NCBI RefSeq assembly: GCF_001971705.1
Contig: NZ_CP019327.1
Coordinates: forward strand, 620,001-684,000
Source of the DNA: Natronorubrum daqingense
Lineage (GTDB): Archaea > Halobacteriota > Halobacteria > Halobacteriales > Natrialbaceae
DNA: 64,000 bases
Direction of reading: 5' to 3'
The notes under the pieces are model-generated. The model had not been told where the DNA came from and did not search any database. It worked only from the letters and a program-made list of their open reading frames with translations. Positions 1 to 8,440 of this stretch are shown in pieces. The number at the start of each line of letters is the position of its first letter. The stretch's first letter is position 1. A program made the position numbers and the translations under genes.

Positions 1-1
1 G

Positions 2-46
2 AGACTACGAGGGGTGGCGTGGCTGGAGGACAACGGCTTCGTGTGA
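2..46 (+). CDS. 3' end of an unidentified upstream gene
   Basis: The first bases can be read as the last 14 codons of a gene that begins before the window, ending in TGA at 44-46; the tail reads roughly WLEDNGFV. Nothing can be said of its function. The frame choice rests only on the tail looking like haloarchaeal protein, so this is tentative. Confidence 0.35.
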   Translation, partial: RLRGVAWLEDNGFV

Positions 47-263
47 CCCGCGGCGTCGACCGATCACGTCTGTAACGTGAGAGTGACACTGGCGTTTTTC
101 GGTATCACGCTAATTCTATCGCCCTTGCTATCAGATACCAGTCGGGTAGGTTCATGACCGTCCGTGTCGTACCATGACATGGGTTTCCCACTCTCGTGAG
201 CGGCGAGTCGGTCGGGCGCAAGGAGTAGTCGAACGGCGGGTGAGAATCCACAGGAGGGTCCCA

Positions 264-668
264 ATGGTATCGACAGAAATTCAGGAAGAAATCGAGGCGT
301 ATCTCGGAACGGTTCCAAGCTGGATCGAATCACTTCCGGAACCGGCCGCAGATCACAGTTGGAAACTCGTGCGCGACCTCCAGTTGGAGGAGACTGAGCT
401 ATCGGCACGCGAGAAGGCACTCGTCGGCCTCGGCGCGGCGAGTGCGACCCAGTGTCCGTACTGCGTACACTTCCACCGAGCGGAGGCCTCGCTCGAGGAC
501 GTAACGGACGAGGAACTCCAAGAGGCAGTCAACATCGCGGGTGAAGTCCGGTACTTCTCGTCGGTCTTACACGGATCGGAGATCGAGTACGATGCGTTCG
601 TCAGCGAGACGGCGGAGATGGTCGAACACATCGAAACGCAACAGGCCGCGATGTCGGGGAGCGACTGA
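264..668 (+). CDS. AhpD-fold / carboxymuconolactone decarboxylase family protein
   Basis: This 134-residue protein carries the CxxC active site of the AhpD/CMD family, CPYCVHFH at residues 64-71 (Cys64, Cys67, His71), inside an all-helical domain of the usual size. Relatives reduce peroxides or act as disulfide oxidoreductases using the cysteine pair. The reading frame is open further upstream, but I start it at ATG 264 because a clear GGAGG Shine-Dalgarno sequence lies at 253-257. A run of six T at 691-696 follows the stop and may end its transcript. It stands alone, with purK starting 66 bases later. The exact substrate cannot be told from sequence. Confidence 0.85.
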   Translation: MVSTEIQEEIEAYLGTVPSWIESLPEPAADHSWKLVRDLQLEETELSAREKALVGLGAASATQCPYCVHFHRAEASLEDVTDEELQEAVNIAGEVRYFSSVLHGSEIEYDAFVSETAEMVEHIETQQAAMSGSD

Positions 669-690
669 GCCTCTGGCTCTGCGGGCTGTA

Positions 691-696
691 TTTTTT
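691..696 (+). terminator. T-run, possible archaeal terminator
   Basis: TTTTTT lies 22 bases after the stop of the AhpD-like gene and just before the purK promoter. Archaeal RNA polymerase often terminates at such U-tracts without a hairpin. Inference only. Confidence 0.35.
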
Positions 697-703
697 GAGA
701 ATC

Positions 704-709
704 CTTAAG
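704..709 (+). promoter_or_regulatory. TATA-like box of purK
   Basis: CTTAAG is centred about 27 bases before a predicted start of transcription next to the purK ATG at 735. This is the spacing expected of a leaderless haloarchaeal transcript. Confidence 0.5.
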
Positions 710-734
710 CGCAGTCACCGTAAACCGCCGTGCA

Positions 735-1946
735 ATGACCACGCTCGAGACGCCGGGACCGACAGTCGGCGTCGTCGGAGGGGGACAACTCGGACGGATG
801 CTCGGCGAAGCGGCTGCACCGCTTGGCATCGAGGTGATCGTACTCGATCCGACGCCGGAGTGTCCGGCTGCACCCGTCGTCAGCGACCAGCTCGTCGCCG
901 GGTTCGACGACGAGGAAGCCATCCGTGACCTCGCTTCACGCGTGGACGTACTCACGTTCGAAATCGAACTCGCCGACCAGGACGTTCTCGAGCGCGTCGA
1001 GGCGGAGACGGGCACGCCGGTTCACCCGAAACCCGCGACGCTCCGGACGATTCACGACAAACTCGTCCAGAAGCGCGAACTCGAGGACGCTGGAATCCCC
1101 GTTCCACCGTTCCGGGAAGTCGAGGACGCCGCTGACATCCGGGAAGCGATCGACGACTACGGCGCGCCGGTGATGCTCAAGGCCCGAACGGGCGGCTACG
1201 ACGGCCGCGGCAACGTCCCCGTCGAGTCGAAAGACGAGGCTGCGGAGGCCCTCGAGTCCGTCGCCGGCCCCGCGATGGTCGAGGCGTTCGTCGAGTTCGA
1301 GCGCGAAGTGTCCGTCATCGCGGTGAAGGGTGAGGACGACGTCGCAACCTTCCCACTCGGGGAGAACGTACACGTCGACGAGGTGCTCCGAGAAACGATC
1401 GTTCCCGCGCGCTCGAGCGCGGACGCGACCGAACGCGCATACGAAGTCGCGCGGGACGTCCTCGAAGTGATGGACGGCCGCGGCGTCTACGGCATCGAAC
1501 TGTTCGAGACGAGCGAGTCGGCGCGCGCTGACGGTGACTCGGGTGAGAACCGAGCGGGCGGCGGCGAAATTTTGCTCAACGAGATCGCACCGCGCCCGCA
1601 CAATTCGGGCCACTGGACGATCGAAGGGACCCATCACTCCCAGTTCGAACAACACCTCCGCGCGGTGTTGGGGTGGCCCCTCGGTGAAACCCAACTTCGC
1701 TCGCCGACCGTACTCACGAACCTGCTGGCCGACGTCGAAGACGAACGGACGGCGCAACTGCGCGATATTGATTCGGTGCTCGAGACGCCCGACGCGCACC
1801 TCCACTGGTACGGCAAGGAGCAAGCCCGTCCGCTCCGGAAGATGGGGCACGTGACGGTGTCGGGTCGCGAGGAAGACGCCGACATCGAGGCCTTGCTCGA
1901 GACCGCGCGCGACCTCGAGGACGGACTCACGTTCCGACCCGAGTGA
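735..1946 (+). CDS. purK: 5-(carboxyamino)imidazole ribonucleotide synthase PurK
   Basis: PurK uses ATP and bicarbonate to carboxylate aminoimidazole ribonucleotide (AIR) to N5-CAIR in purine synthesis. The 403-residue protein opens with the PreATP-grasp nucleotide loop GVVGGGQLGRMLGEAA, near residues 12-27. An ATP-grasp domain follows, with the signatures GYDGRGN and EIAPRPHNSGH, the latter the family's C-terminal ATP-site motif. The C-terminal PurK domain closes with LHWYGKE. An insertion between GIELF and EILLNEIAPR is rich in Glu, Ser and Gly and looks like a haloarchaeal surface loop. The purE gene, the next enzyme, follows after 55 bases. Assignment is secure. Confidence 0.97.
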   Translation: MTTLETPGPTVGVVGGGQLGRMLGEAAAPLGIEVIVLDPTPECPAAPVVSDQLVAGFDDEEAIRDLASRVDVLTFEIELADQDVLERVEAETGTPVHPKPATLRTIHDKLVQKRELEDAGIPVPPFREVEDAADIREAIDDYGAPVMLKARTGGYDGRGNVPVESKDEAAEALESVAGPAMVEAFVEFEREVSVIAVKGEDDVATFPLGENVHVDEVLRETIVPARSSADATERAYEVARDVLEVMDGRGVYGIELFETSESARADGDSGENRAGGGEILLNEIAPRPHNSGHWTIEGTHHSQFEQHLRAVLGWPLGETQLRSPTVLTNLLADVEDERTAQLRDIDSVLETPDAHLHWYGKEQARPLRKMGHVTVSGREEDADIEALLETARDLEDGLTFRPE

Positions 1947-2001
1947 CGAATCGCGCGACGTTTACCACCGTTTGAAGTCACCCGCCCGACGACTCTCGAG
2001 T

Positions 2002-2634
2002 ATGAGCGACAGCGTGAGCGACCTGATCGATCGGTTACACCGCGAGGCCGGACAGGACCTCCCGGACGAGGAGACACCCGACGTCGGCATCGTCATGGGA
2101 AGCGACTCGGATCTCACGGTCATGTCCACCGGCGGCGACCGCCGCGGGGCGTACGACGCCTTCGTCGACGAACTCGGCTTCGTCGAACAGACCGACTACG
2201 ACGAGCCACCCGAGGAACGGTTCACGTTCGAGACGTCCGTCACCTCCGCCCACCGAACTCCCGACCTGATGGCGGCCTACGCGGAGACGGCCGAAGATCG
2301 CGGCCTCGAGGTGCTCATCGCCGGTGCGGGCGGCAAGTCGGCAGACCTGCCGAACATGACCGCGTCGATCGCCTATCCGCTGCCGGTGATCGGCGTCCCG
2401 GTCCAGGAGAAGTCGGTCGATAGCGTCATCGGGATGCCGACCGGTGCCCCACTCGTCGCCGTCGACGCGGGCAAATCGTTCAACGCTGCCCTCTCGGCCG
2501 CCCAGATTCTCGCGCGACAACACGACGAGGTTCGCGAGCGCCTCGTCTCCTACCACGACGACCTGCGAGCGGGTGTCGGGGACGTCTCTCGAGAACTTCA
2601 CGACGAGGGAACCGTCTCCTTCTCGAATAAGTGA
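2002..2634 (+). CDS. purE: N5-CAIR mutase PurE
   Basis: PurE converts the PurK product N5-CAIR to CAIR. The 210-residue protein shows the nucleotide loop GIVMGSDSDLTVM, the catalytic-histidine motif SAHRTPD and the loop AGAGGKSADLPNM. Compared with bacterial PurE it has an N-terminal extension of about 25 acidic residues. It also has roughly 17 extra residues between the MGSDSD loop and the SAHRTPD motif (STGGDRRGAYDAFVDELG and on). I start at ATG 2002 because the upstream in-frame codons are unlike PurE. It probably shares a transcript with purK. Confidence 0.96.
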   Translation: MSDSVSDLIDRLHREAGQDLPDEETPDVGIVMGSDSDLTVMSTGGDRRGAYDAFVDELGFVEQTDYDEPPEERFTFETSVTSAHRTPDLMAAYAETAEDRGLEVLIAGAGGKSADLPNMTASIAYPLPVIGVPVQEKSVDSVIGMPTGAPLVAVDAGKSFNAALSAAQILARQHDEVRERLVSYHDDLRAGVGDVSRELHDEGTVSFSNK

Positions 2635-3010
2635 GTGGATGAGTGGATAAACCGGTCAGTAAGTGGGAGAGTACGCGAGTAACCACGGTTGCGGATCGGG
2701 CGACTCGAATCGGAAGTAAGTGCTCGACCGTCGCGGCGAATTGTAGTGCAGCCGAATCGATCATTCGTCCGATTGTTACTGATGGGATCGCGTTCTTCTC
2801 ACCGTCGAACCCGCCGCAGTCCCGTGGTTTCTTCGCCGTCGTGATCTTCGTCCGACGGTTCGTTCGATCTTGAAACGTGAATATATTGTATAAGGGGATA
2901 AGTCAATTTCGCGTCAGATCGCAGAAGTCGGGGATGTAGCCCGTCTGCGGCCCCTAAACGAACAATCAACCCTTATATGCGTGCGGTCTGAATCTCCGAA
3001 CGTTATCGAG
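2635..3010. other. Intergenic region upstream of the nuo operon
   Basis: No convincing gene is visible in these 376 bases. A short plus-strand open frame at 2643-2873 has no recognisable domain and non-haloarchaeal composition. The 3' half becomes AT-richer (around 2880-2910) and ends in the nuoA promoter, so it most likely holds the purE terminator region and operon control sequences. Confidence 0.6.
2972..2978 (+). promoter_or_regulatory. TATA box of the nuo operon
   Basis: CTTATAT lies about 27 bases before a predicted transcription start near 3001, so the message would begin about ten bases before the nuoA ATG at 3011. It argues against the longer frame from GTG 2981. Confidence 0.55.
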
Positions 3011-3424
3011 ATGAACGATTGGATCGCTATCGGGGCACTGGCGCTCGTGGGGCTGTTGATACCATTTGGCATGATGGTGGTCTCAGCACTCCTGCGACCG
3101 TCGGTTCCCGAAACGAGTAAGCGTGCCACCTACGAGAGTGGCGAGATTCCCACCGGCGGAACGCGCATTCGCTTTAACATCCAGTACTACATGGTTGCGC
3201 TACTGTTCGTGGTCTTCGATATCGAGACCGTTCTCTTGTTCCCCTGGGCGGTCGTCTACCAGGATGCGCTGGCCGCGCCGGAGTACGGGCTTCTCGAGGC
3301 GCTGGGTCCGATGTTGCTGTTCGTCGCTATCCTCCTCGTCGGACTCGCGTGGGCGTGGCGCACCGGTGCGGTACAGTGGGCACAGACACCTCGTCAGGCA
3401 GCGTCTGAGAGTGACCGACAATGA
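3011..3424 (+). CDS. nuoA: Complex I subunit NuoA
   Basis: NuoA is a small membrane subunit at the junction of the peripheral and membrane arms of respiratory complex I. This 137-residue version has three predicted helices: IAIGALALVGLLIPFGMMVV, the YMVALLFVVFDIETVLLFPW segment and a C-terminal one (LLFVAILLVGLAWAW). It contains the family signature F-D-I-E-T-x-F/L-L-F-P-W, with the conserved acidic pair in the second helix. The start is ATG 3011 from promoter spacing. Its stop overlaps the nuoB start by four bases (ATGA), the first of many such couplings in this operon. Confidence 0.96.
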   Translation: MNDWIAIGALALVGLLIPFGMMVVSALLRPSVPETSKRATYESGEIPTGGTRIRFNIQYYMVALLFVVFDIETVLLFPWAVVYQDALAAPEYGLLEALGPMLLFVAILLVGLAWAWRTGAVQWAQTPRQAASESDRQ

Positions 3425-4128
3425 GTAGTAACAATCCACGGCAATCGATCTACGACAGTACCGACCCGTCGACGGATACCCGCGACTCGCGGATCGGTGA
3501 GGGTCCCGACAACCGGTTCAACTCGAAACTTCGAGAGGCTTTCGGCGCGTCGCCGTTCATCCTCACGAAGTTCGACCAGTTCATGAACTGGGTCCGCGGA
3601 AACTCGATGTTCATGCTGCAGTTCGGGATCGCCTGTTGCAGCATCGAGATGATCCACACGTACGCGATCAGACACGACATCGATCGCTACGGTGCCGGTG
3701 TGCCACGCGCCTCGCCGCGCCAGGCCGACGTGATGATCGTTCCCGGAACGATCGTCTCGAAGTTCGGCCCGCGCATGAAGCGCGTCTACGACCAGATGCC
3801 CGAGCCAAAGTTCGTCGTCGGCATGGGCTCGTGTACGATCTCCGGCGGCCCGTTCCAAGAAGGGTACAACGTCGTCAAGGGTGCCGAGGAGATCATCCCC
3901 GTCGACATCCACGTTCCCGGCTGCCCGCCACGACCCGAAGCGCTGATCTACGGGGTGTTGAAGCTTCAAGAACGAATTCAAAACGGCGAATCCTCGCCGG
4001 TCGTCGTCAAACCCTACGAACTCGAGCAATTCGGCGACTTGCCGAAGGACGAACTCGTCCAGAAACTCGCAAACGACATCGACGAGGAGGACCTCGTCAT
4101 GCGCTACAACTGGGCTGATTCGCCATGA
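3421..4128 (+). CDS. nuoB: Complex I subunit NuoB (cluster N2)
   Basis: NuoB carries iron-sulfur cluster N2, the last electron carrier before quinone. The 235-residue protein has all four cluster cysteines: the tandem pair Cys72-Cys73 in GIACCSIEM, Cys138 in GMGSCTISGG and Cys168 in VPGCPPRPE. An N-terminal extension of about 40 polar residues is typical of haloarchaeal versions. It overlaps nuoA and nuoCD by four bases each, indicating coupled translation. Secure. Confidence 0.97.
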   Translation: MSSNNPRQSIYDSTDPSTDTRDSRIGEGPDNRFNSKLREAFGASPFILTKFDQFMNWVRGNSMFMLQFGIACCSIEMIHTYAIRHDIDRYGAGVPRASPRQADVMIVPGTIVSKFGPRMKRVYDQMPEPKFVVGMGSCTISGGPFQEGYNVVKGAEEIIPVDIHVPGCPPRPEALIYGVLKLQERIQNGESSPVVVKPYELEQFGDLPKDELVQKLANDIDEEDLVMRYNWADSP

Positions 4129-5780
4129 GCACGGGACTCGAGCGACAGTCGTCGGTCGAAGTGACGGAATCGGACCTCGAGGCAGTAATCGGTGATCGCG
4201 CGCTCGCGCGTGACGACCACCTGAACGCACCGGGATTCGTCATTCGTCCGAACGACGTCGAGGACGTGCTGACGGACCTACGTGACCAAGCGGGCTTCGA
4301 CCACTGTTCGTGTCTGACCGCACAGCAGTACGAAGATCGCTACGAGTCGATCTATCACCTGAAGAAGTACGCCGATCCAACGCAGGAAGTCTCGATCGTC
4401 GTGCCGACGCCGACGGACGACCCCGTCAGCGAGTCGGCCGCGTCGGTCTACCGGACGGCAGATTGGCACGAACGGGAAGCGTTCGACCTCGTGGGAATCG
4501 ACTACGAGGGCCACCCCGACCCCCGACGAATCTTGCTGCCTGAAACTTGGCAGGGACACCCACTCTCCAAGGGATACAATCAGGAGAAGCCACAGGTGGT
4601 AACGCTCGCCGAACACGAGAACCCGATTCAGCCGGATCATCACGAGGCCGAATCGGACACGATGTTCCTGAACATCGGGCCACACCACCCGGCGACACAC
4701 GGCGTGTTACACGTCAAAGCGGTGCTCGACGGCGAAACGATCGTCGACATCGACCCCGACATCGGCTACCTTCATCGCTGTGAGGAGCAGATGTGCCAGC
4801 AGGGAACCTACCGCCACCAGATCATGCCCTATCCGGACCGCTGGGACTACGTCTCCGCGGGGCTGTTGAACGAGTGGGCGTACGCGCGCGCAGCGGAGGA
4901 TCTGGCGGACATCGAAGTGCCCGAGTACGCACAGATCATCCGCACGATGGGTGCCGAGTTGTGTCGGATCGCGTCACACATGCTCGCGCTCGGAACCTTC
5001 TGTCTCGACGTCTACGGCGACTTCAACGCCGTCTTCCAGTACGCCTTCCGCGACCGAGAAGTCGTCCAGGATATTCTGGAGGACCTCACCGGTCAACGGC
5101 TGATGTTCAACTACTTCCGTCTGGGCGGCGTCGCCTGGGACCTCCCCGAACCTCGCGAGGAGTTCATCGAGAAGACGCGGGACTTCCTCGACGAACTGCC
5201 CGCGAAAATCGACGAGTACAACGACCTCGTCACCGGAAACGAAATCTTCCAGATTCGCTGCAACGACACGGGCATCTTAGAGCCCAGCGTGGCCAAAGAC
5301 TACGGCTGTACCGGCCCCGTCGCCCGGGGATCGGGCATCGACTACGACCTCCGACGCGACGACCCCTACGGCTACTACCCCGAACTGGACTGGGACGTCG
5401 TCACCAAGGACGGCTGTGACAACTACAGCCGCGTCCTCGTGCGCATGCAGGAAGTCGAGGAGTCCGCGAAGATCATCGAGCAGTGTCTCGATTTGCTCGA
5501 GGAGTGGCCGGAAGACGACCGGGAGGTACAGGCGAACGTCCCGCGAACGTTGAAACCCGACGCGGACACGGAAGTCTATCGCGCCGTCGAAGGGGCGAAG
5601 GGGGAACTCGGGATCTACATCCGATCGGACGGGACGGACAAGCCTGGCCGGTTCAAGATCCGCAGTCCGTGTTTCCACAACCTCTCGGCGCTCGGCGAGA
5701 TGACCGAAGGGGAGTACATCCCCGATCTGATCGCCTCGCTCGGTAGTCTCGACATCGTTCTCGGCGAGGTGGACCGGTAA
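4125..5780 (+). CDS. nuoCD: Complex I fused subunit NuoCD
   Basis: This 551-residue protein fuses the 30-kDa NuoC domain (about residues 20-150, with the WHEREAFDLVGIDYEGHPDPR signature region) to the 49-kDa NuoD domain (about 175-551). The D part shows GPHHPATHGVL, which forms the quinone pocket beside cluster N2, and ends SLDIVLGEVDR as the family does. In bacterial NuoD the next motif is GYLHRG; here it reads GYLHRCEEQMC, so glycine is replaced by cysteine with a second cysteine nearby. The C-D fusion is also known in E. coli. nuoH follows after two bases. Confidence 0.96.
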   Translation: MSTGLERQSSVEVTESDLEAVIGDRALARDDHLNAPGFVIRPNDVEDVLTDLRDQAGFDHCSCLTAQQYEDRYESIYHLKKYADPTQEVSIVVPTPTDDPVSESAASVYRTADWHEREAFDLVGIDYEGHPDPRRILLPETWQGHPLSKGYNQEKPQVVTLAEHENPIQPDHHEAESDTMFLNIGPHHPATHGVLHVKAVLDGETIVDIDPDIGYLHRCEEQMCQQGTYRHQIMPYPDRWDYVSAGLLNEWAYARAAEDLADIEVPEYAQIIRTMGAELCRIASHMLALGTFCLDVYGDFNAVFQYAFRDREVVQDILEDLTGQRLMFNYFRLGGVAWDLPEPREEFIEKTRDFLDELPAKIDEYNDLVTGNEIFQIRCNDTGILEPSVAKDYGCTGPVARGSGIDYDLRRDDPYGYYPELDWDVVTKDGCDNYSRVLVRMQEVEESAKIIEQCLDLLEEWPEDDREVQANVPRTLKPDADTEVYRAVEGAKGELGIYIRSDGTDKPGRFKIRSPCFHNLSALGEMTEGEYIPDLIASLGSLDIVLGEVDR

Positions 5781-5782
5781 GG

Positions 5783-6871
5783 ATGGTAGCCGAACTCACC
5801 ACCGCGCCGCTCCAGAACGACGAACCGGTCTTGCTCCCCGAGCGAATCGGGGACTTGACGGGACTCGATGGACTCGGCGTCGGCGGGGAACTCCTCGCCG
5901 CGTTCATCGCCGCGTTCATCATCGGCAACCTGATGCTCGCGATGACGGGCGTCGCCGGCCCGTGGGCGAAACGAAAGATCACGGCCGCGTTCACGGATCG
6001 AATCGCGGTCACGCACCTCGGCCCGGCAGGGCTGTTCATCATCGTGGCAGACGCCGTGCGACTGCTCTCGAAGGAGCTGATTATTCCAGAGAACGCCGAT
6101 CGACCGGCCTACGACCTCGCGCCGATCGTCGTCGCCTCCTCTGCGCTCCTTGGATTTGCCGTGATTCCGATGGGCAGTGGCATTCACCTCGCCGACCCCG
6201 AAGTCGGACTGGCGTTCGTCTTCGCCGTCGCCGGCATCGCGAGTATCGGACTCGTGATGGCCGGCTACGCGTCGGCGAACAAGTACTCGATGCTCGGCGG
6301 ACTGCGCGCGGTCGCACAGAACGTCGCCTACGAGATCCCGCTGGTCGTCACCGGGATGTCGGTCGTCATCTTCGCCGGCTCGTTGCAGATGAGTACCATC
6401 GTCGATGCACAGGCCCAGACGCTGGTCGATCTCGGTGCCGTTTCGATTCCGGCGTGGTACGCACTGGTCAATCCGTTCGCGTTCGTCCTGTTCTTGCTGG
6501 CGAACTTCGCGGAAGTTGGCCGAAACCCATTCGACACGCCAGAGGCACCGACCGAGATCGTCGCCGGCTACCAGACCGAGTACTCCTCCGTGTACTTCGT
6601 GTTGATCTACCTCGGAGAGTTCCTCCACATCTTCCTCGGCGGCGCGATCATCGCAACGATCTTCCTCGGCGGGCCAGCCGGACCGGTACTACCGGGAATC
6701 GTCTGGTTCCTCATCAAAATCTGGGCGGTGTTCTTCCTCACCCAGTGGCTCCGTTCTGCGGTGCCACGCGTCAGGATCGACCAGCTAATCGAGATCGGGT
6801 GGAAGGGACTGCTCGTCCTCTCGTTTGCGAATCTCATACTCACTGCAGTCATTGTGGGGCTGATAGCATGA
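5783..6871 (+). CDS. nuoH: Complex I membrane subunit NuoH
   Basis: NuoH forms the quinone chamber and links the peripheral arm to the pumps. The 362-residue protein has about eight predicted helices. Its conserved loop (AVTHLGPAGLFIIVADAVRL followed by LSKELIIP) corresponds to the GPNRVGP-x-GLLQP-x-ADA motif. A second conserved loop contains ANFAEVGRNPFDTPEAPTE. The stop overlaps the nuoI start by four bases. Confidence 0.96.
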   Translation: MVAELTTAPLQNDEPVLLPERIGDLTGLDGLGVGGELLAAFIAAFIIGNLMLAMTGVAGPWAKRKITAAFTDRIAVTHLGPAGLFIIVADAVRLLSKELIIPENADRPAYDLAPIVVASSALLGFAVIPMGSGIHLADPEVGLAFVFAVAGIASIGLVMAGYASANKYSMLGGLRAVAQNVAYEIPLVVTGMSVVIFAGSLQMSTIVDAQAQTLVDLGAVSIPAWYALVNPFAFVLFLLANFAEVGRNPFDTPEAPTEIVAGYQTEYSSVYFVLIYLGEFLHIFLGGAIIATIFLGGPAGPVLPGIVWFLIKIWAVFFLTQWLRSAVPRVRIDQLIEIGWKGLLVLSFANLILTAVIVGLIA

Positions 6872-7329
6872 TCGGACTACTCAAATCCATGGCCACGACG
6901 ATGAAACACGCACTGGACGGCTCGACGTTCACCGTCGAGTACCCCGACACCGCACCCGACGTCTCCCCGCGATTCCGAGGCGTCCACAAGTTCAGTCAGG
7001 AACGGTGTATCTGGTGTCGTCAGTGTGAGAACGTCTGTCCGAACGACACCATCCAGATCGTCATGGACGACCAACGAAACGGCGAACAGTACAACCTCCA
7101 CATCGGACAGTGCATCTACTGTCGACTCTGCGAGGAGGTCTGTCCCGTCGACGCGATCTTGCTCACCCAGAACTTCGAGTTCACGGGTGATACCAAGGAC
7201 GATCTGGTTTACAACAAAGAACAGCTCAAAGCCGTACCGTGGTACAAGGATATCGACCCACTCGAGTCGCGCGAGCCCGACCGAGGCGCGTGGATCGGTG
7301 AGGGAGAGGGGGACGTCGATTACCAGTAA
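6868..7329 (+). CDS. nuoI: Complex I ferredoxin-like subunit NuoI
   Basis: NuoI holds the two 4Fe-4S clusters N6a and N6b that pass electrons to NuoB. The 153-residue protein has both CxxCxxCxxxCP motifs: CIWCRQCENVCP and CIYCRLCEEVCP. The frame is open far upstream, but the true start is ATG 6868, overlapping nuoH by ATGA, because the protein from there matches NuoI from its first residues. In a complex without NuoEFG it may be where an external reductant delivers electrons; that is inference. Confidence 0.96.
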   Translation: MIGLLKSMATTMKHALDGSTFTVEYPDTAPDVSPRFRGVHKFSQERCIWCRQCENVCPNDTIQIVMDDQRNGEQYNLHIGQCIYCRLCEEVCPVDAILLTQNFEFTGDTKDDLVYNKEQLKAVPWYKDIDPLESREPDRGAWIGEGEGDVDYQ

Positions 7330-7331
7330 CA

Positions 7332-7601
7332 ATGATGGAAACGATTGCGTTTGTGGTGTTTGCGTTCGTGACGCTCGCCAGCGCGCTCGGCGTTGTCCTC
7401 CTCGAGGACCCTTGGCACGCGGCGCTCATGCTCGGCGTTGCCCTGATGAGTATCGCGATTCACTTCGTGATGTTGGCGGCGGAGTTCGTCGCCATGATGC
7501 AGGTGCTCGTCTACGTCGGCGGGGTGCTCGTGCTCATCACGTTCGCCGTGATGCTCACCCAGCGTGAGACGGGAGCGTCCGAAGAGGTGGTACAGCCATG
7601 A
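7332..7601 (+). CDS. nuoJ1: Complex I subunit NuoJ, N-terminal half
   Basis: This 89-residue membrane protein corresponds to the first three helices of NuoJ, including the conserved FVMLAAEFVAMMQVLVYVGG segment, which contains the pi-bulge helix of the family. In bacteria NuoJ is one chain; here it is split over two overlapping genes, as known in haloarchaea. It overlaps nuoJ2 by four bases. Confidence 0.93.
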   Translation: MMETIAFVVFAFVTLASALGVVLLEDPWHAALMLGVALMSIAIHFVMLAAEFVAMMQVLVYVGGVLVLITFAVMLTQRETGASEEVVQP

Positions 7602-8137
7602 CGACCGGACCGAAACTCAAACTCGGGAAGACGCTCGTCCCCGGGCTTCTCGCCGTCGCGCTGTTCGCGTTGATGGCGCTGGTCGTCCTCAACACGCCGT
7701 TCGACTCGATGGCCGACGGCGGCTTCGAGGCGGAGTCGATCACCGCCGCCATCGGCTACTCACTGTTCAATTTCGACGCGCTTCAGCAATCCGACGGCGT
7801 GCCCGGAACCGAGCCGTTCCTCGCCGCGTTCTTGTTGATCGCGGTCGCACTCGACGCCGCACTCGACGCCTCGCTCGTCCTCGCAAAGCGCGAGGAAGAC
7901 GGTGAACCGGTGTCGGCGCTCGGGAGCATCGGTCCGAGCGATGCAGCCCCCGGAACCGGCTCCGGGGACTCGAGTGGTTTTAGCCACCCCGGGCCGGCGG
8001 CAACCGACGGTGGAACGGGTGGCGCTGACGGGACGACGGACGACGTCGCCACCGATGACGGTGACGACGGTGTCGCTGCTGGTCCCGACGCGGATGCGGA
8101 TGACGACGACGCGTCGTCGGGAGGTGAAGACCGATGA
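7598..8137 (+). CDS. nuoJ2: Complex I subunit NuoJ, C-terminal half with acidic tail
   Basis: The first 110 or so residues hold the last two membrane helices of Nuo[20 protein letters not shown], and [20 protein letters not shown]. The remaining 70 residues form a tail dominated by Asp, Gly, Thr and Ser (for example [20 protein letters not shown]) that no bacterial NuoJ has. The tail is probably disordered and cytoplasmic, an adaptation to high salt. Length is 179 residues. It overlaps nuoK by four bases. Confidence 0.9.
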   Translation: MTTGPKLKLGKTLVPGLLAVALFALMALVVLNTPFDSMADGGFEAESITAAIGYSLFNFDALQQSDGVPGTEPFLAAFLLIAVALDAALDASLVLAKREEDGEPVSALGSIGPSDAAPGTGSGDSSGFSHPGPAATDGGTGGADGTTDDVATDDGDDGVAAGPDADADDDDASSGGEDR

Positions 8138-8439
8138 CGGTTGGCGTCGAGTACTACGTTTTGCTGTCGATGGCCCTGTTTTGCATCGGGCTTGTCGGCG
8201 TGTTGACGCGTCGAAACGCACTGATGTTCCTGATGTCCGTCGAACTCATGTTGAACGCGGCGAACATCAACCTGATCGCCTTCGCGTTCTACCACGGCAA
8301 CCTGACGGGACAGGTGTTTGCCCTGTTCACGATGGGACTGGCCGCCGCGGAGGTGGCCGTCGGGCTCGGGATCATCCTGGTGTTGTACCGAAACTTCCGT
8401 GACGTCGACGTCACGGTTCCAACGACGATGAGGTGGTAA
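8134..8439 (+). CDS. nuoK: Complex I subunit NuoK
   Basis: NuoK is the small antiporter-like subunit of the membrane arm. The 101-residue protein has three helices and the two conserved membrane glutamates expected of the family: one in [19 protein letters not shown] and one in [19 protein letters not shown]. It fits the usual length of about 100 residues and is coupled to nuoJ2 by overlap. nuoL begins one base after its stop. Confidence 0.96.
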   Translation: MTVGVEYYVLLSMALFCIGLVGVLTRRNALMFLMSVELMLNAANINLIAFAFYHGNLTGQVFALFTMGLAAAEVAVGLGIILVLYRNFRDVDVTVPTTMRW

Positions 8440-8440
8440 G

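Noticed and set aside
5962-6867. Longer NuoI starting inside nuoH
   Set aside because: The frame is open, but its translation there is basic and low-complexity, a shadow of nuoH; the NuoI family start fits ATG 6868.
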